64,000 nucleotides of DNA from Scybalousia_A sp052170555. Its GTDB lineage: Bacteria > Bacteroidota > Bacteroidia > Bacteroidales > P3. This document shows positions 55,776 through 64,000 of the stretch, piece after piece. Both the position numbers and the translations under genes were made by a program. Position 1 is the first letter of the stretch. Every line of letters begins with the position of its first letter. The DNA lies in the NCBI GenBank assembly GCA_052170555.1, contig JBQNAI010000006.1:1-64000 (forward strand), given 5' to 3'. The notes below the pieces were generated by a model that was not told where the DNA came from, searched no databases, and saw nothing but the letters and a program-made list of their open reading frames with translations.

Positions 55776-57623
55776 ATGGTTAGAAAACAAATAGAAAAAA
55801 GAGACGATGCTGTCATTCGTTTTGTCGGAGATTCCGGCGATGGAATGCAGCTAACTGGCACACTCTTTTCCGATACTTCGGCCTTGGATGGGAATGATAT
55901 TGCAACATTTCCTGATTACCCTGCCGAAATACGAGCTCCTCACAATACGGTAGCTGGAGTTTCAGGATTTCAGGTGCATATCGGAAAAAAGATTTATTCC
56001 TCGGGAGACAAAGCAGATGTAATTGTTTGCATGAATCCTGCAAGTATGAAATCTAATTTAAAGTGGGCTAAACCCGGTGCAACAATCATTGTGGATTTGG
56101 ATACCTTTACGGATGATGCAGTAGCAAAAGCGGGTTACACTGAAAATCCTTTTGAGAACGATTCTCTAAACAACTATAACGTTGTAAAGGCTCCTATAAC
56201 GACATTGACGGTTGAAGCTGTTAAGGAGATTTTTACCGATAGGAAATCTGCTATGAAATGCAGAAATATGTTTGCTTTGGGTATGATTTTCTTTATTTTC
56301 TCAAAAACTACGGACCATGCCGATGAATATTTGGCTACCAAGTTTAAGGGGAAAGAAGAGGTTATTGAAGCAAATAAAAGGGTTATACGTGCCGGATACA
56401 ATTATTGCGAAAACGTAGATGTTCAGCAGACACCTCTTCCACAAGTAGAAATAGCTACAGCTAAGATGGAAAAGGGTAAATATCGTAACATAACAGGTAA
56501 TATCGCCACTGCGTGGGGCTTGTTGGCAGCAGCAGAAAAGGCTCATCTCCCTTTGTTTTTGGGGTCTTATCCTATTACTCCTGCAACGGATATTATGGTA
56601 GAGTTGGCTAAGAGGAAGTCTTTGAATTGTAAAGTTTTTCAGGCAGAGGATGAAATTGCCGGAATTTGTTCTGCAATAGGAGCTTCGTTTGCTGGGAACT
56701 TTGCTTGCACTTCTACTTCTGGACCGGGATTGTCTCTAAAAAGCGAAGCATTGGGTTTAGCTGTGATGACAGAGTTACCTTTGGTTGTAATAGATGTTCA
56801 ACGTGGCGGACCTTCCACTGGACTTCCTACAAAAACTGAGCAGGCAGACTTAAATCAAGCATTGTTTGGACGTAATGGAGAAGCACCTTGTATAGTTTTA
56901 GCTGCCTCCTCATCGTCAAATTGTTTCAATTGGGCATTTGAAGCGGGGAGATTGGCATTAGAGAACATGACACCTGTAATTCTTTTGTCTGATGCTTATT
57001 TGGGGAATGGTTCTCAACTATTCAAAATACCGCAAATGAAGGATTTTCCAGAGATTCATCCACCACTTGCAAAAGAAAATGATACTGATTTTTTACCTTA
57101 CAAAAGGGATGCCGAGACATTGGTTAGGCAGTGGGCTGTTCCTGGAATGGAAGGGTTGAGACACAGAATAGGTGGATTGGAAAAGAGTGATGGTAAAGGT
57201 GAAGTTTCTACCGATAACCTTAATCACTCAAAAATGGTTGCTTATCGCCAAGAGAAAATTGACCGTTTGGCAAAACGTCTTCCAGAACAACAAGTGCAAG
57301 GGGATGATGATGCAGAGTTGTTAGTTATAGGTTGGGGAGGAACTGCTGGAGCATTACAAACAGCTGTTGATGAACTGAGACAAGAAGGTAAGAAAGTAGC
57401 ATATACTCATTTCAATTACATTAGTCCGTTGCCTAAGAATACTGGTGATATTTTAAATAAATATAGAAAGATTGTTGTGTGTGAATTGAATATGGGACAG
57501 TTTGTTAATTATCTTAGAATGAAATTTCAAGGTATTTTATTTCATCAATACAACAAAATTAAAGGACTTCCGTTTGAGGTTAGTGAATTAAAAGAAGAGT
57601 TTAATAAAATTTTAGGAGACTAA
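55776..57623 (+). CDS. korA: 2-oxoacid:ferredoxin oxidoreductase, fused gamma-alpha subunit
   Basis: The 615-residue protein joins a gamma domain (about 1-210; RFVGDSGDGMQLTGTLF, PDYPAEIRAPHNTVAGVSGFQV given in part) to the alpha pyrimidine-binding domain (GSYPITPATDIM, EDEIAGICSAIGASFAG, TSTSGPGLSLKSEALGLA, VQRGGPSTGLPTKTEQADL given in part) and a C-terminal domain with ELNMGQFVNYLR. This is the two-subunit KorAB class that oxidises 2-oxoglutarate or similar 2-oxoacids to acyl-CoA and reduces ferredoxin, or runs in reverse. It is typical of anaerobic Bacteroidales. korB follows after 4 nt. Confidence 0.94.
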   Translation: MVRKQIEKRDDAVIRFVGDSGDGMQLTGTLFSDTSALDGNDIATFPDYPAEIRAPHNTVAGVSGFQVHIGKKIYSSGDKADVIVCMNPASMKSNLKWAKPGATIIVDLDTFTDDAVAKAGYTENPFENDSLNNYNVVKAPITTLTVEAVKEIFTDRKSAMKCRNMFALGMIFFIFSKTTDHADEYLATKFKGKEEVIEANKRVIRAGYNYCENVDVQQTPLPQVEIATAKMEKGKYRNITGNIATAWGLLAAAEKAHLPLFLGSYPITPATDIMVELAKRKSLNCKVFQAEDEIAGICSAIGASFAGNFACTSTSGPGLSLKSEALGLAVMTELPLVVIDVQRGGPSTGLPTKTEQADLNQALFGRNGEAPCIVLAASSSSNCFNWAFEAGRLALENMTPVILLSDAYLGNGSQLFKIPQMKDFPEIHPPLAKENDTDFLPYKRDAETLVRQWAVPGMEGLRHRIGGLEKSDGKGEVSTDNLNHSKMVAYRQEKIDRLAKRLPEQQVQGDDDAELLVIGWGGTAGALQTAVDELRQEGKKVAYTHFNYISPLPKNTGDILNKYRKIVVCELNMGQFVNYLRMKFQGILFHQYNKIKGLPFEVSELKEEFNKILGD

Positions 57624-57627
57624 TACG

Positions 57628-58650
57628 ATGATAGAGCATTCAAAAGTAGAATTGACGAAAGCAGACTTTGCTTCCGATCAGATGGTTAAATGGTGTCCAG
57701 GATGCGGAGACCATGCTATTTTGGCCGCAGTTGAAGGTATTTTCCCTAAGATTGGATACAAGAAGGAGAATTACTGTGTTGTTTCGGGTATCGGATGTTC
57801 CTCTAGATTCCCTTATTATGTTAATACATATGGTTTTCATGGTATTCACGGAAGACCTGCTGCTATTGCTACGGGTGTTAAGATTGGCAATCCGAGGTTA
57901 AGTGTCTGGATAGTGGCTGGTGATGGAGATTCTACGGCTATTGGTGGTAATCATTTTATGCATGTAATCCGTAGAAATATGGACGTTAATTTCATGATGT
58001 TTAATAACCGTATCTATGGGTTGACTAAAGGACAGTACTCTCCTACTACAAAGCAGGGACAAATAACAAAAACCTCTCCATTTGGGGTATTAGATTATCA
58101 ATTGAATCCAGGAGAGTTGGTTATGGGAGTAAGGGGTACGTTTTTTGCACGTGCAGTTGATGTTCAGACTAAACAATTACAGGATGTGTGTGATAGAATG
58201 GCTACACATGATGGTTGTGCTGTTGTGGAGATATTACAAAACTGTGTGATATTTAATAACGGGACTCATAAGGATGTAACAGATAGAGAAAATAGGGAAG
58301 AGAATCAGTTGTGGGTTGAACATGGCAAACCAATGATATTCGGAAAGGATAGGAGTAAAGGACTAATCCTTAAAGGAAGGAAATTTGAGGTTGCAACCAT
58401 TGGTGAAAACGGAGTGACAGAGAAAGATATTTTTGTCCATGATGAGACTATAGAGGATACAGGAATTCATATTATGTTGGCTCAAATGAGACCACCGGAG
58501 TATCCTATGGTATTCGGAGTTATTCGTGCAGTGAAGAAACCGACTTACAACAGAATGTTTGAAGATCAACAGAAAGAACAAATACAAAAATCGCCTATTA
58601 AGTGTGTTGATGACTTACTTAATAGCGGTGAAACTTGGGAAATAAAGTAA
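57628..58650 (+). CDS. korB: 2-oxoacid:ferredoxin oxidoreductase beta subunit
   Basis: The 340-residue protein has the Fe-S/TPP start WCPGCGDHAILAAVE (Cys near 23 and 26), SGIGCSSRFPYYVNTYGFHGIHGR (given in part), and the thiamine-diphosphate motif VAGDGDSTAIGGNHFMH (near 95-111) followed by FNNRIYGLTKGQYSPTT. It completes the KorAB enzyme. No ferredoxin or delta subunit gene is adjacent. A stem-loop lies just downstream (58677-58721). Confidence 0.94.
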   Translation: MIEHSKVELTKADFASDQMVKWCPGCGDHAILAAVEGIFPKIGYKKENYCVVSGIGCSSRFPYYVNTYGFHGIHGRPAAIATGVKIGNPRLSVWIVAGDGDSTAIGGNHFMHVIRRNMDVNFMMFNNRIYGLTKGQYSPTTKQGQITKTSPFGVLDYQLNPGELVMGVRGTFFARAVDVQTKQLQDVCDRMATHDGCAVVEILQNCVIFNNGTHKDVTDRENREENQLWVEHGKPMIFGKDRSKGLILKGRKFEVATIGENGVTEKDIFVHDETIEDTGIHIMLAQMRPPEYPMVFGVIRAVKKPTYNRMFEDQQKEQIQKSPIKCVDDLLNSGETWEIK

Positions 58651-58676
58651 GTATTTAGAAAATTTTATACTGATAG

Positions 58677-58721
58677 TTGGACTTGTAGTACTCGTATCAA
58701 AACTGAGAATTGCAAGTCCAA
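58677..58721 (+). terminator. Stem-loop after korB
   Basis: Perfect 9-nt arms TTGGACTTG (58677-58685) and CAAGTCCAA (58713-58721) with a 27-nt loop, 27 nt past the korB stop. No T-run, so the terminator role is uncertain. Confidence 0.4.
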
Positions 58722-59296
58722 TAAATTTTATATTCTATTGCAAGTTCAAAATGTATAATGTTAAATTTACAAGCAAAATATAATAGTCCTTTGTATTAGG
58801 TAATTATCATATGAATGTAGATTTCATAGTGATGATATTAAATTTTGTTTTTTTTACCATGATTTAAGAAATATTTTAAAAAACTATTAAAGAGTAAAGA
58901 GTATTTTTGCTTTAAATTTGCAAATGTTCTAGTTTATTCTATTAATATTTTCTTTCTAGAAGAATAAAATGTTGATACACTATGATTTTATTAAAGATGG
59001 ACATGGATTAGAAATGAATTTTATATATTTTATTGGGATTATTGTAAAACAATATATTAAAATTGTAAATGAAATTTTATAAATATTGATATTAGTTAAG
59101 AATTATCCAATTTTAGAGGAAGAAGAATTATACAGATATTAGAGGGTGTGGAATTGTTAGTTCTGAATAAGAAAATTATGAAACGATTAAACTAAATCTA
59201 GTTGGTATACGTATAGGGGAATAATGTAAATTTTAGACTGTTGAATTATGAATTTTATATAAAAAGGCATTTTAATGTTTTTTTTCAGCGATTTAT
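58722..59296. other. Long AT-rich gap before the rpsF operon
   Basis: About 575 nt without a credible gene. Between 59090 and 59225 protein-like pieces appear in two frames (KNYPILEEEELYRY, then ENYETIKLNLVGIRIG) separated by stops, which may be the remains of a gene I cannot name. No tRNA or 21-nt array is seen. Confidence 0.4.
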
Positions 59297-59327
59297 TTTG
59301 TTGAATGGAGGAAAATAAGTAATTTTG
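59297..59327 (+). promoter_or_regulatory. Promoter of rpsF-rpsR-rplI
   Basis: TTTG (59297-59300), exactly 19 nt, then TAATTTTG (59320-59327), 54 nt before rpsF: a textbook Bacteroidota -33/-7 promoter. Confidence 0.82.
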
Positions 59328-59381
59328 CAAACTCGAAAAAAGATCTATATACATTTTAATAAATTAAATCAATAAAACAAA

Positions 59382-59789
59382 ATGGTAAAACAGTATGAAA
59401 CCGTTTTCATTATGACACCCGTTTTATCTGATGAGCAGATAAAGGAAACGGTAGGTAAGTATCAGAAACTATTGAAAGAAGGTGGTGCTGAGATTGTTGA
59501 TGAAAACAATTGGGGAATGCGTAAACTTGCATACTCTATTCAGAAGAAAACTTCAGGGTATTACTATCTGATAGAATTTAAGGCAGAAGGAAGTTTAATT
59601 GCAAAGTTAGAGACAGCATATAAACGTGATGAAAGATTGCTTCGTTTCTTGACTGTATCTTTGGATAAATTCGCTGTTGCATATAACGAAAAGAAGCGTG
59701 CAGGTGGATTGAAGAGTCAGCAGAAATCTTCTGAGAAAAAAGAAAGAAGAGATATTAAAGAAGTGAAGATGGAGGAGGTTAGCGAATAA
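59382..59789 (+). CDS. rpsF: 30S ribosomal protein S6
   Basis: The 135-residue protein begins with the S6 pattern YETVFIMTPVLSDEQIKETV and has NNWGMRKLAYSIQKKTSGYYYLIEF (given in part) and RDERLLRFLTVSLDK. The last 30 residues form a charged tail common in the phylum. First gene of the rpsF-rpsR-rplI transcript. Confidence 0.97.
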   Translation: MVKQYETVFIMTPVLSDEQIKETVGKYQKLLKEGGAEIVDENNWGMRKLAYSIQKKTSGYYYLIEFKAEGSLIAKLETAYKRDERLLRFLTVSLDKFAVAYNEKKRAGGLKSQQKSSEKKERRDIKEVKMEEVSE

Positions 59790-59811
59790 ATAATTAAGGA
59801 GGAAACAAATA

Positions 59812-60078
59812 ATGGCAAATGAGACCGAAATAAAGTATTTAACACCGATAAAAGTTGAATCGCAGAGAAAAAAGTACTGTAGATTTAAGAAGAGTGGTAT
59901 AAAATATATAGACTATAAGGATGCAGATTTCCTTCTGAAGTTCGTAAATGAACAAGGTAAAATCTTACCGAGAAGAATCACTGGAACATCTAATAAGTAT
60001 CAAAAGAAAGTTGCTCAGGCGGTGAAAAGAGCGAGACATCTTGCTTTGATGCCATACGTAGCTGACTTATTGAAATAA
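59812..60078 (+). CDS. rpsR: 30S ribosomal protein S18
   Basis: The 88-residue protein has RKKYCRFKKSGIKYIDYKDADFL and the S18 core ILPRRITGTSNKYQKKVAQAVKRARHLALMPYV (both given in part). S18 and S6 bind 16S rRNA together. AAGGAGG at 59796-59802 is a strong ribosome site, unusual for this phylum. Confidence 0.97.
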   Translation: MANETEIKYLTPIKVESQRKKYCRFKKSGIKYIDYKDADFLLKFVNEQGKILPRRITGTSNKYQKKVAQAVKRARHLALMPYVADLLK

Positions 60079-60094
60079 TAAAGGAGGATAAGAA

Positions 60095-60547
60095 ATGGAA
60101 ATTATATTGAAACAAGACGTTGCACACGTAGGCTATAAAGACGAGGTAGTAAAAGTTAAGGACGGTTACGCAAATAATTATCTTATTCCACAGGGATTGG
60201 CAATTGTAGCTACTGCTTCTGCAAAGAAAGTACTAGCAGAAAATCTTAAGCAACGAGCTTTCAAGGAGCAAAAAATAAGAACAGAGGCTGAGGCAATGGT
60301 TGCTAAGATTACAGCAGTGAATGGTCTGAAGATTGCTACTAAAGCAGGAGAGAATGGTAAGATATATGGATCGGTTAATTCTATTCAATTAGCAGATGCT
60401 ATAAAAACTCAGTTTGATATAGACATTGATCGCAAAAAGATAATGATTAAAGGAGATGCTATCAAAGGGCTTGGCACTTATCAAGCTGTTATAAACTTCT
60501 ATAAGGATATTAAAGCTGAATTCTCTTTTGATGTTATCGCCGAATAG
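60095..60547 (+). CDS. rplI: 50S ribosomal protein L9
   Basis: The 150-residue protein has the L9 N-domain (MEIILKQDVAHVGYKDEVVKVKDGYANNYLIP, given in part), the long connecting helix and the C-domain with GENGKIYGSVNSIQLADAI. It is preceded by AAGGAGG (60081-60087). A terminator follows at 60578. Confidence 0.97.
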   Translation: MEIILKQDVAHVGYKDEVVKVKDGYANNYLIPQGLAIVATASAKKVLAENLKQRAFKEQKIRTEAEAMVAKITAVNGLKIATKAGENGKIYGSVNSIQLADAIKTQFDIDIDRKKIMIKGDAIKGLGTYQAVINFYKDIKAEFSFDVIAE

Positions 60548-60577
60548 TAAGGGAAAAATATTATTTTTATTAGATAA

Positions 60578-60614
60578 AAAGACAGGAGTAAGAGATTTTC
60601 TCCTGTCTTTGTTT
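60578..60614 (+). terminator. Rho-independent terminator after rplI
   Basis: AAAGACAGGAG (60578-60588) pairs perfectly with CTCCTGTCTTT (60600-60610) around an 11-nt loop, followed by GTTT. The methyltransferase gene starts 18 nt further on, so some read-through is possible. Confidence 0.8.
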
Positions 60615-60628
60615 CATATTATTTTGAA

Positions 60629-61396
60629 ATGATAACTAATGCACAGATAAAAAATATTACTTCGCTCAAAGAGAAGAAATATCGTAATATTTCTAAAACT
60701 TTTGTAGTAGAGGGTAGAAAGATGATTGAAGAGTTGTTGAAAAGCGATTATCAGATAATAAATATTTATGCATTAGAGAGTTGGCAAAAAGATAGTTTTT
60801 CAAGAATAAATAAGTACAGGCAGCAAGATATTAACAATACCATAATTACTGTTAGTGAAAAGGAACTTGAAAGAATTAGTTTATTGAAAACTCCCGATGA
60901 AGTTTTGGCTGTCGTAATGCAAAAAACAATAAAAAAAATTGAGATTGCACATCAATTGGTTTTGGCATTAGATAATATTAATGACCCTGGTAATTTAGGA
61001 ACGATTATTCGAATCGCTGCCTGGTTTGGTGTGAATAATATTGTTTGTAACAATAATACGGTAGATTGTTATAATCCAAAGGTCTTGCAATCTACTATGG
61101 GAGCAATCTTTCATACCAATATATTGTACACTGATCTTTACTCATTTCTATGTGATAGTGATTCGGAAAACATTTATGGGACGGTACTACAAAATGGACG
61201 AAGTATATACGAAGAGAATTTAACAGCAGACGGTATAATTGTGATAGGTAATGAATCTCATGGAATAAGTGATAAAATACTTTCTATAACAAATCGTCCA
61301 CTGAGCATACCAAGTTATGCTCCAGATGGAGCGATAGAATCTTTGAATGCCTCCATTGCTTGCGGTATTGTGTTATCGGAATTTAAACGAAGATAA
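60629..61396 (+). CDS. SpoU/TrmH-family RNA 2'-O-methyltransferase
   Basis: The 255-residue protein has an N-terminal RNA-binding substrate domain (ITSLKEKKYRNISKTFVVEG, MIEELL) and a C-terminal SPOUT knot: LALDNINDPGNLGTIIRIAAWFG (given in part), IVIGNESHGIS and SIPSYAPDGAIESLNASIACGIVLSEF (given in part). These are the three SpoU motifs with the catalytic Arg and Asn. It should methylate a ribose of rRNA or tRNA using S-adenosylmethionine; the site is unknown. Confidence 0.93.
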   Translation: MITNAQIKNITSLKEKKYRNISKTFVVEGRKMIEELLKSDYQIINIYALESWQKDSFSRINKYRQQDINNTIITVSEKELERISLLKTPDEVLAVVMQKTIKKIEIAHQLVLALDNINDPGNLGTIIRIAAWFGVNNIVCNNNTVDCYNPKVLQSTMGAIFHTNILYTDLYSFLCDSDSENIYGTVLQNGRSIYEENLTADGIIVIGNESHGISDKILSITNRPLSIPSYAPDGAIESLNASIACGIVLSEFKRR

Positions 61397-61445
61397 ATGA
61401 ATCATATCATCATTATTTTTTACTAATGATAAGAAGTGATTTAAT

Positions 61446-61508
61446 AATATCGCACTTTAATTTATTAATGTCAAGAAAGAATTCATCGATGTCACACATT
61501 AAATAACT
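61446..61508. repeat. 21-nt modular array R7 (3 units)
   Basis: Units start at 61446, 61467 and 61488 and begin AATATCGCACTTTAA, AATGTCAAGAAAGAA and GATGTCACACATTAA: the A-prime type in this orientation, with a mixed middle unit. It lies between two convergent genes. Confidence 0.75.
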
Positions 61509-61569
61509 GAGATCAAAAAACAGTTTCTTAACGTACCACATCGTTTTTCTATACACAATACTAATGCAA

Positions 61570-61611
61570 AAATAATAGGAGTTGCTAAACATATTGTATC
61601 TAACAACTCCT
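61570..61611 (-). terminator. Rho-independent terminator of the CoA-transferase gene
   Basis: On the minus strand AGGAGTTG (61611-61604) pairs with CAACTCCT (61585-61578), followed by ATTATTTTT. It lies 28 nt past the CoA-transferase stop. Confidence 0.8.
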
Positions 61612-61638
61612 GTTGTTTTTATAAATTTTGGTATGTAA

Positions 61639-62946
61639 TTAGTAGTTGATAAAGTGAAAATTAGAGCCGTAGCGTTCGAAAGCCGCTTTTTCTAATTTTT
61701 CTCTATGCTCTGGATGAGCAATTGAAATAAGTAGTTTTGCTCTTTGTTGTAAACTTTTGCCAAATACATTAACAGCTCCATATTCAGTTACAATCCAATG
61801 TATCATACTACGAGGAGCACCTCCTATTGCCCCTTCCTTCAGTGTTGGTACGATCTTACTTTCCCCTTTATTAGTTACGGAAGGCATAGCCATAATGTTT
61901 TTTCCACCTTTAGATAAGGCAGCACCAACAACAAAGTCCAATTGACCTCCAATTCCACTGAATAATTTGGTACCTATGGATTCTGCACACACCTGTCCTG
62001 TAATATCTATTTCCAAAGCAGAATTGATTGCTGTCATCTTCGGTTGAGATGCTATGACTTGAGGATTATTAGTGTGGCTTACGTCCATCATTCTAACCAT
62101 AACGTTATCGCCGACAAAATCATATAGTTTTTTTGTTCCCATAACGAACGTTGCAACTATTCTAGAACGATTTATAACTTTTTCTCTACCATTTATAACT
62201 CCTTTTTCAATTAGATCAAGTACCCCATCGGAAAACATTTCCGTATGAATACCTAAATCTTTATGATTTTCTAAGTGATGCAAAACAGCATTAGGAATTG
62301 CACCGATACCCATTTGTAAACAAGCACCATCATCTATCAATTCTGCAACATATTGTCCTATTGCATCTTGGATTTGGTCAGGTTGTGTAATAGGAGCTTC
62401 CATTAGTGGAGTGTCGTCATCAACAAAAATATCAATCATTGACATAGGAATAATACTATCGCCTAATGTTCTTGGAACATTAGGATTGACGACAGCTATC
62501 ACTGTATTCGCTTTTTCTACCGCCGCTAATGTGGCATCAACACTTGTTCCCATAGAAACAAAACCATATTTATCTGGTGGAGATACCTGAATCATTACAA
62601 TGTCACAAGGGAGTATTCCTTCACGATACAATTTTTGGGTATCAAAAAGGTTGACAGGTATATAATCTGCTAAGCCTGATTGGACTGCTTTTCGGACATT
62701 TTTTCCCACAAAGAAAGCATCGTGTTTAAAAATTCCAACGAACTCTTCTGATGTATAAGGAGCAGGTCCTTCAGTATGAAGATGGTGGATATAAACGTCA
62801 GTAAATTCTTTATTTTTGCCTCTTTCACACATTGCCCCTATCAGACATTGTGGTGCTGCCGACACTGATGCCAAGTGGATGTGATCTCCTGTTTTTATCA
62901 CGTTGACTGCTTCCTGTACGGTTACAGGTACATAGGTATTTTTCAT
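61639..62946 (-). CDS. Acetyl-CoA hydrolase/transferase (CoA-transferase family)
   Basis: The 435-residue protein is a Cat1/AbfT-like CoA-transferase. It has YIHHLHTEGPAPYT, the active-site Glu region LGIHTEMFSDGVLDLI, GIGGQLDFVVGAALSKGGK, and the C-terminal TEYGAVNVFGKSLQQRAKLLISIAHP (given in part). It likely moves CoA between acetyl-CoA and another acid (succinate, butyrate or propionate), linking fermentation to ATP gain. It has its own terminator, and a -7-like TAATTTTG lies upstream (62994-62987). It is divergent from pfkA. Confidence 0.92.
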   Translation of the reverse strand: MKNTYVPVTVQEAVNVIKTGDHIHLASVSAAPQCLIGAMCERGKNKEFTDVYIHHLHTEGPAPYTSEEFVGIFKHDAFFVGKNVRKAVQSGLADYIPVNLFDTQKLYREGILPCDIVMIQVSPPDKYGFVSMGTSVDATLAAVEKANTVIAVVNPNVPRTLGDSIIPMSMIDIFVDDDTPLMEAPITQPDQIQDAIGQYVAELIDDGACLQMGIGAIPNAVLHHLENHKDLGIHTEMFSDGVLDLIEKGVINGREKVINRSRIVATFVMGTKKLYDFVGDNVMVRMMDVSHTNNPQVIASQPKMTAINSALEIDITGQVCAESIGTKLFSGIGGQLDFVVGAALSKGGKNIMAMPSVTNKGESKIVPTLKEGAIGGAPRSMIHWIVTEYGAVNVFGKSLQQRAKLLISIAHPEHREKLEKAAFERYGSNFHFINY

Positions 62947-62986
62947 AATATCAATAAATTATTTTCAATTTTTTTAGTCAGGATTG

Positions 62987-62994
62987 CAAAATTA
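62987..62994 (-). promoter_or_regulatory. -7 box of the CoA-transferase gene
   Basis: TAATTTTG on the minus strand, 41 nt before the start. No -33 box at 19 nt. Confidence 0.45.
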
Positions 62995-63137
62995 AGAATT
63001 TATATCTTATTAATGTAAAGATTTTGAGAAAAAACGACATTAAGAGGATTCAGATCTGAAAGAGTGTTGCTTATTTTATGTCATTAAAAATAAAGTCTAT
63101 ATTTTTTCGTTATGGAACAGATAAGATTTTTTTGAAA

Positions 63138-64000
63138 ATGGCAGAAATAAAGACTATCGGTATTCTAACCTCAGGTGGAGATGCTCCTGGTATGAACGCA
63201 GCTATTCGTTCGGTTACTCGCTCTGCAATAGCAAGGGGATTTAAAATCAAAGCAATTTACAGAGGTTGGGAAGGATTGATAGATGACGAAATAAGTGAAT
63301 TCACAACAGAAGATGTAAGTGGTATAATTAATAAAGGAGGAACGATATTGAGGACAGCGAGAAGTCAGAGATTTCGTACCAAAGAGGGAATGGAACAAGC
63401 ATATGCATCTATCAAAAAAGAGAATATAGATGCGTTGGTAGTAATTGGTGGTAATGGTTCTTTGAAAGGTGCGATGTATTTTGCACAGATACATGATGTT
63501 GTCTGTATTGGACTACCAGCGACAATAGATAATGACTTGTACGGAACAGATTCTACTATTGGCTACGATACTACTTTAAACACAATCGTGGAATGTGTAG
63601 ACAGAATTCGCGATACTGCAACTTCTCATGAAAGGATATTTTTCATTGAGGTGATGGGGAGAGATGCTGGATTTTTGGCACAATATTCGGCGATAGCATC
63701 AGGAGCGGAAGCCGCAATTATTCCGGAAGACAGAACAGATGTTGATCAATTAGAGCAGTTTTTAAGTCGTGGTATAAGGAAATCTAAAAAGAGTTGCATA
63801 GTGATAGTATCTGAGAGTCCTAAATGTGGAGCTATGTATTATGCCGAACGAGTGAAAAAGGAGTTTCCAGAGTATGATGTAAGGGTTACTATATTAGGAC
63901 ATCTACAAAGAGGGGGCAGACCATCGGCACACGATAGAATATTAGCGAGTCAGACAGGCTATGGAGCCATTGAAGCAATCGTTCAAGGGCAACGTAATAT
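63138..64000 (+). CDS. pfkA: 6-phosphofructokinase, cut by the window end
   Basis: The frame starts at ATG 63138 and is still open at the last base, giving 287 residues of a protein usually about 325 long. It shows IGILTSGGDAPGMNAAIRSV (ATP loop), VVIGGNGSLKGA, GLPATIDNDLYGTD with the catalytic Asp, EVMGRDAGFLA, and LGHLQRGGRPSAHDR. It phosphorylates fructose 6-phosphate in glycolysis. The second motif has Asn where E. coli PfkA has Asp (GGDGS); GGNGS-type sites occur in other members of the phylum. It is divergent from the CoA-transferase gene. Confidence 0.95.
   Translation, partial: MAEIKTIGILTSGGDAPGMNAAIRSVTRSAIARGFKIKAIYRGWEGLIDDEISEFTTEDVSGIINKGGTILRTARSQRFRTKEGMEQAYASIKKENIDALVVIGGNGSLKGAMYFAQIHDVVCIGLPATIDNDLYGTDSTIGYDTTLNTIVECVDRIRDTATSHERIFFIEVMGRDAGFLAQYSAIASGAEAAIIPEDRTDVDQLEQFLSRGIRKSKKSCIVIVSESPKCGAMYYAERVKKEFPEYDVRVTILGHLQRGGRPSAHDRILASQTGYGAIEAIVQGQRN

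Noticed and set aside
61639..62946. Considered as a plain acetyl-CoA hydrolase
   Set aside because: The sequence fits the CoA-transferase branch with its active-site Glu; hydrolysis alone is less likely, so the broader call was used.

Overview
The window is AT-rich DNA of a member of the Bacteroidota, most likely Bacteroidales. Evidence for this includes a type IX secretion (T9SS) C-terminal sorting domain, a PorT-like barrel, OMP/TonB-type barrels with a carboxypeptidase-regulatory N-domain, the MoxR-Bat operon, and an mmdA plus biotin-carrier pair. A fused 2-oxoacid:ferredoxin oxidoreductase and several promoters of the form TTTG-N19-TAnnTTTG (the Bacteroidota -33/-7 type) also fit. No rRNA, tRNA, CRISPR array, transposase or phage gene was seen. 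Long gene-poor stretches and decayed genes (a broken Crp/Fnr regulator, traces of an MBOAT-like membrane gene), together with lost usual partners (no mreCD after mreB, no rnf after rseC), suggest a genome being reduced. The species cannot be named from the sequence.

Layout: 1-1995 is gene-poor and decayed. 1996-8349 (minus) holds cell-envelope genes: an SGNH hydrolase, an MltD-like transglycosylase, a FAD dehydrogenase, a PorT-like barrel and a DUF4292-like lipoprotein. 8584-10427 (plus) is the acyl-CoA carboxyltransferase and its biotin carrier. 10633-15481 (minus) is a large outer-membrane receptor followed by an ABC/GntR cassette. 16056-26207 (minus) carries a C69 peptidase, pyrH, a PHP phosphatase, a U32 protein, the tsf-rpsB-rpsI-rplM cluster, aroK and tsaD. 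26318-28811 (plus) has an alkaline phosphatase and a solitary mreB, followed by the Crp/Fnr pseudogene. 29932-37621 (minus) has punA, lpxK, a patatin-barrel protein and a T9SS cargo. 38180-47122 (plus) is the MoxR-DUF58-BatA-BatB-BatC-BatD/E operon ending in rseC. 47346-58650 (plus) has uup, aroB, rbfA, a LolC/E-type permease, cysS, a lipoprotein plus a sigma-factor fusion, and korAB. 59382-61396 (plus) is rpsF-rpsR-rplI and a SpoU methyltransferase. 61639-62946 (minus) is a CoA-transferase, and pfkA runs off the right edge.

Three things stand out. First, one open reading frame (53932-55449) joins a complete ECF sigma factor to a transmembrane helix and an outer-membrane-type beta-barrel; a cysteine-rich lipoprotein is encoded 2 nt upstream. 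This could be a one-protein envelope-to-promoter signalling system. Second, eight intergenic loci hold arrays of diverged units that are each exactly 21 nt long (two DNA helical turns); some pair into hairpins, and one supplies the likely start codon of batC. Third, BatD and BatE are fused into one polypeptide.
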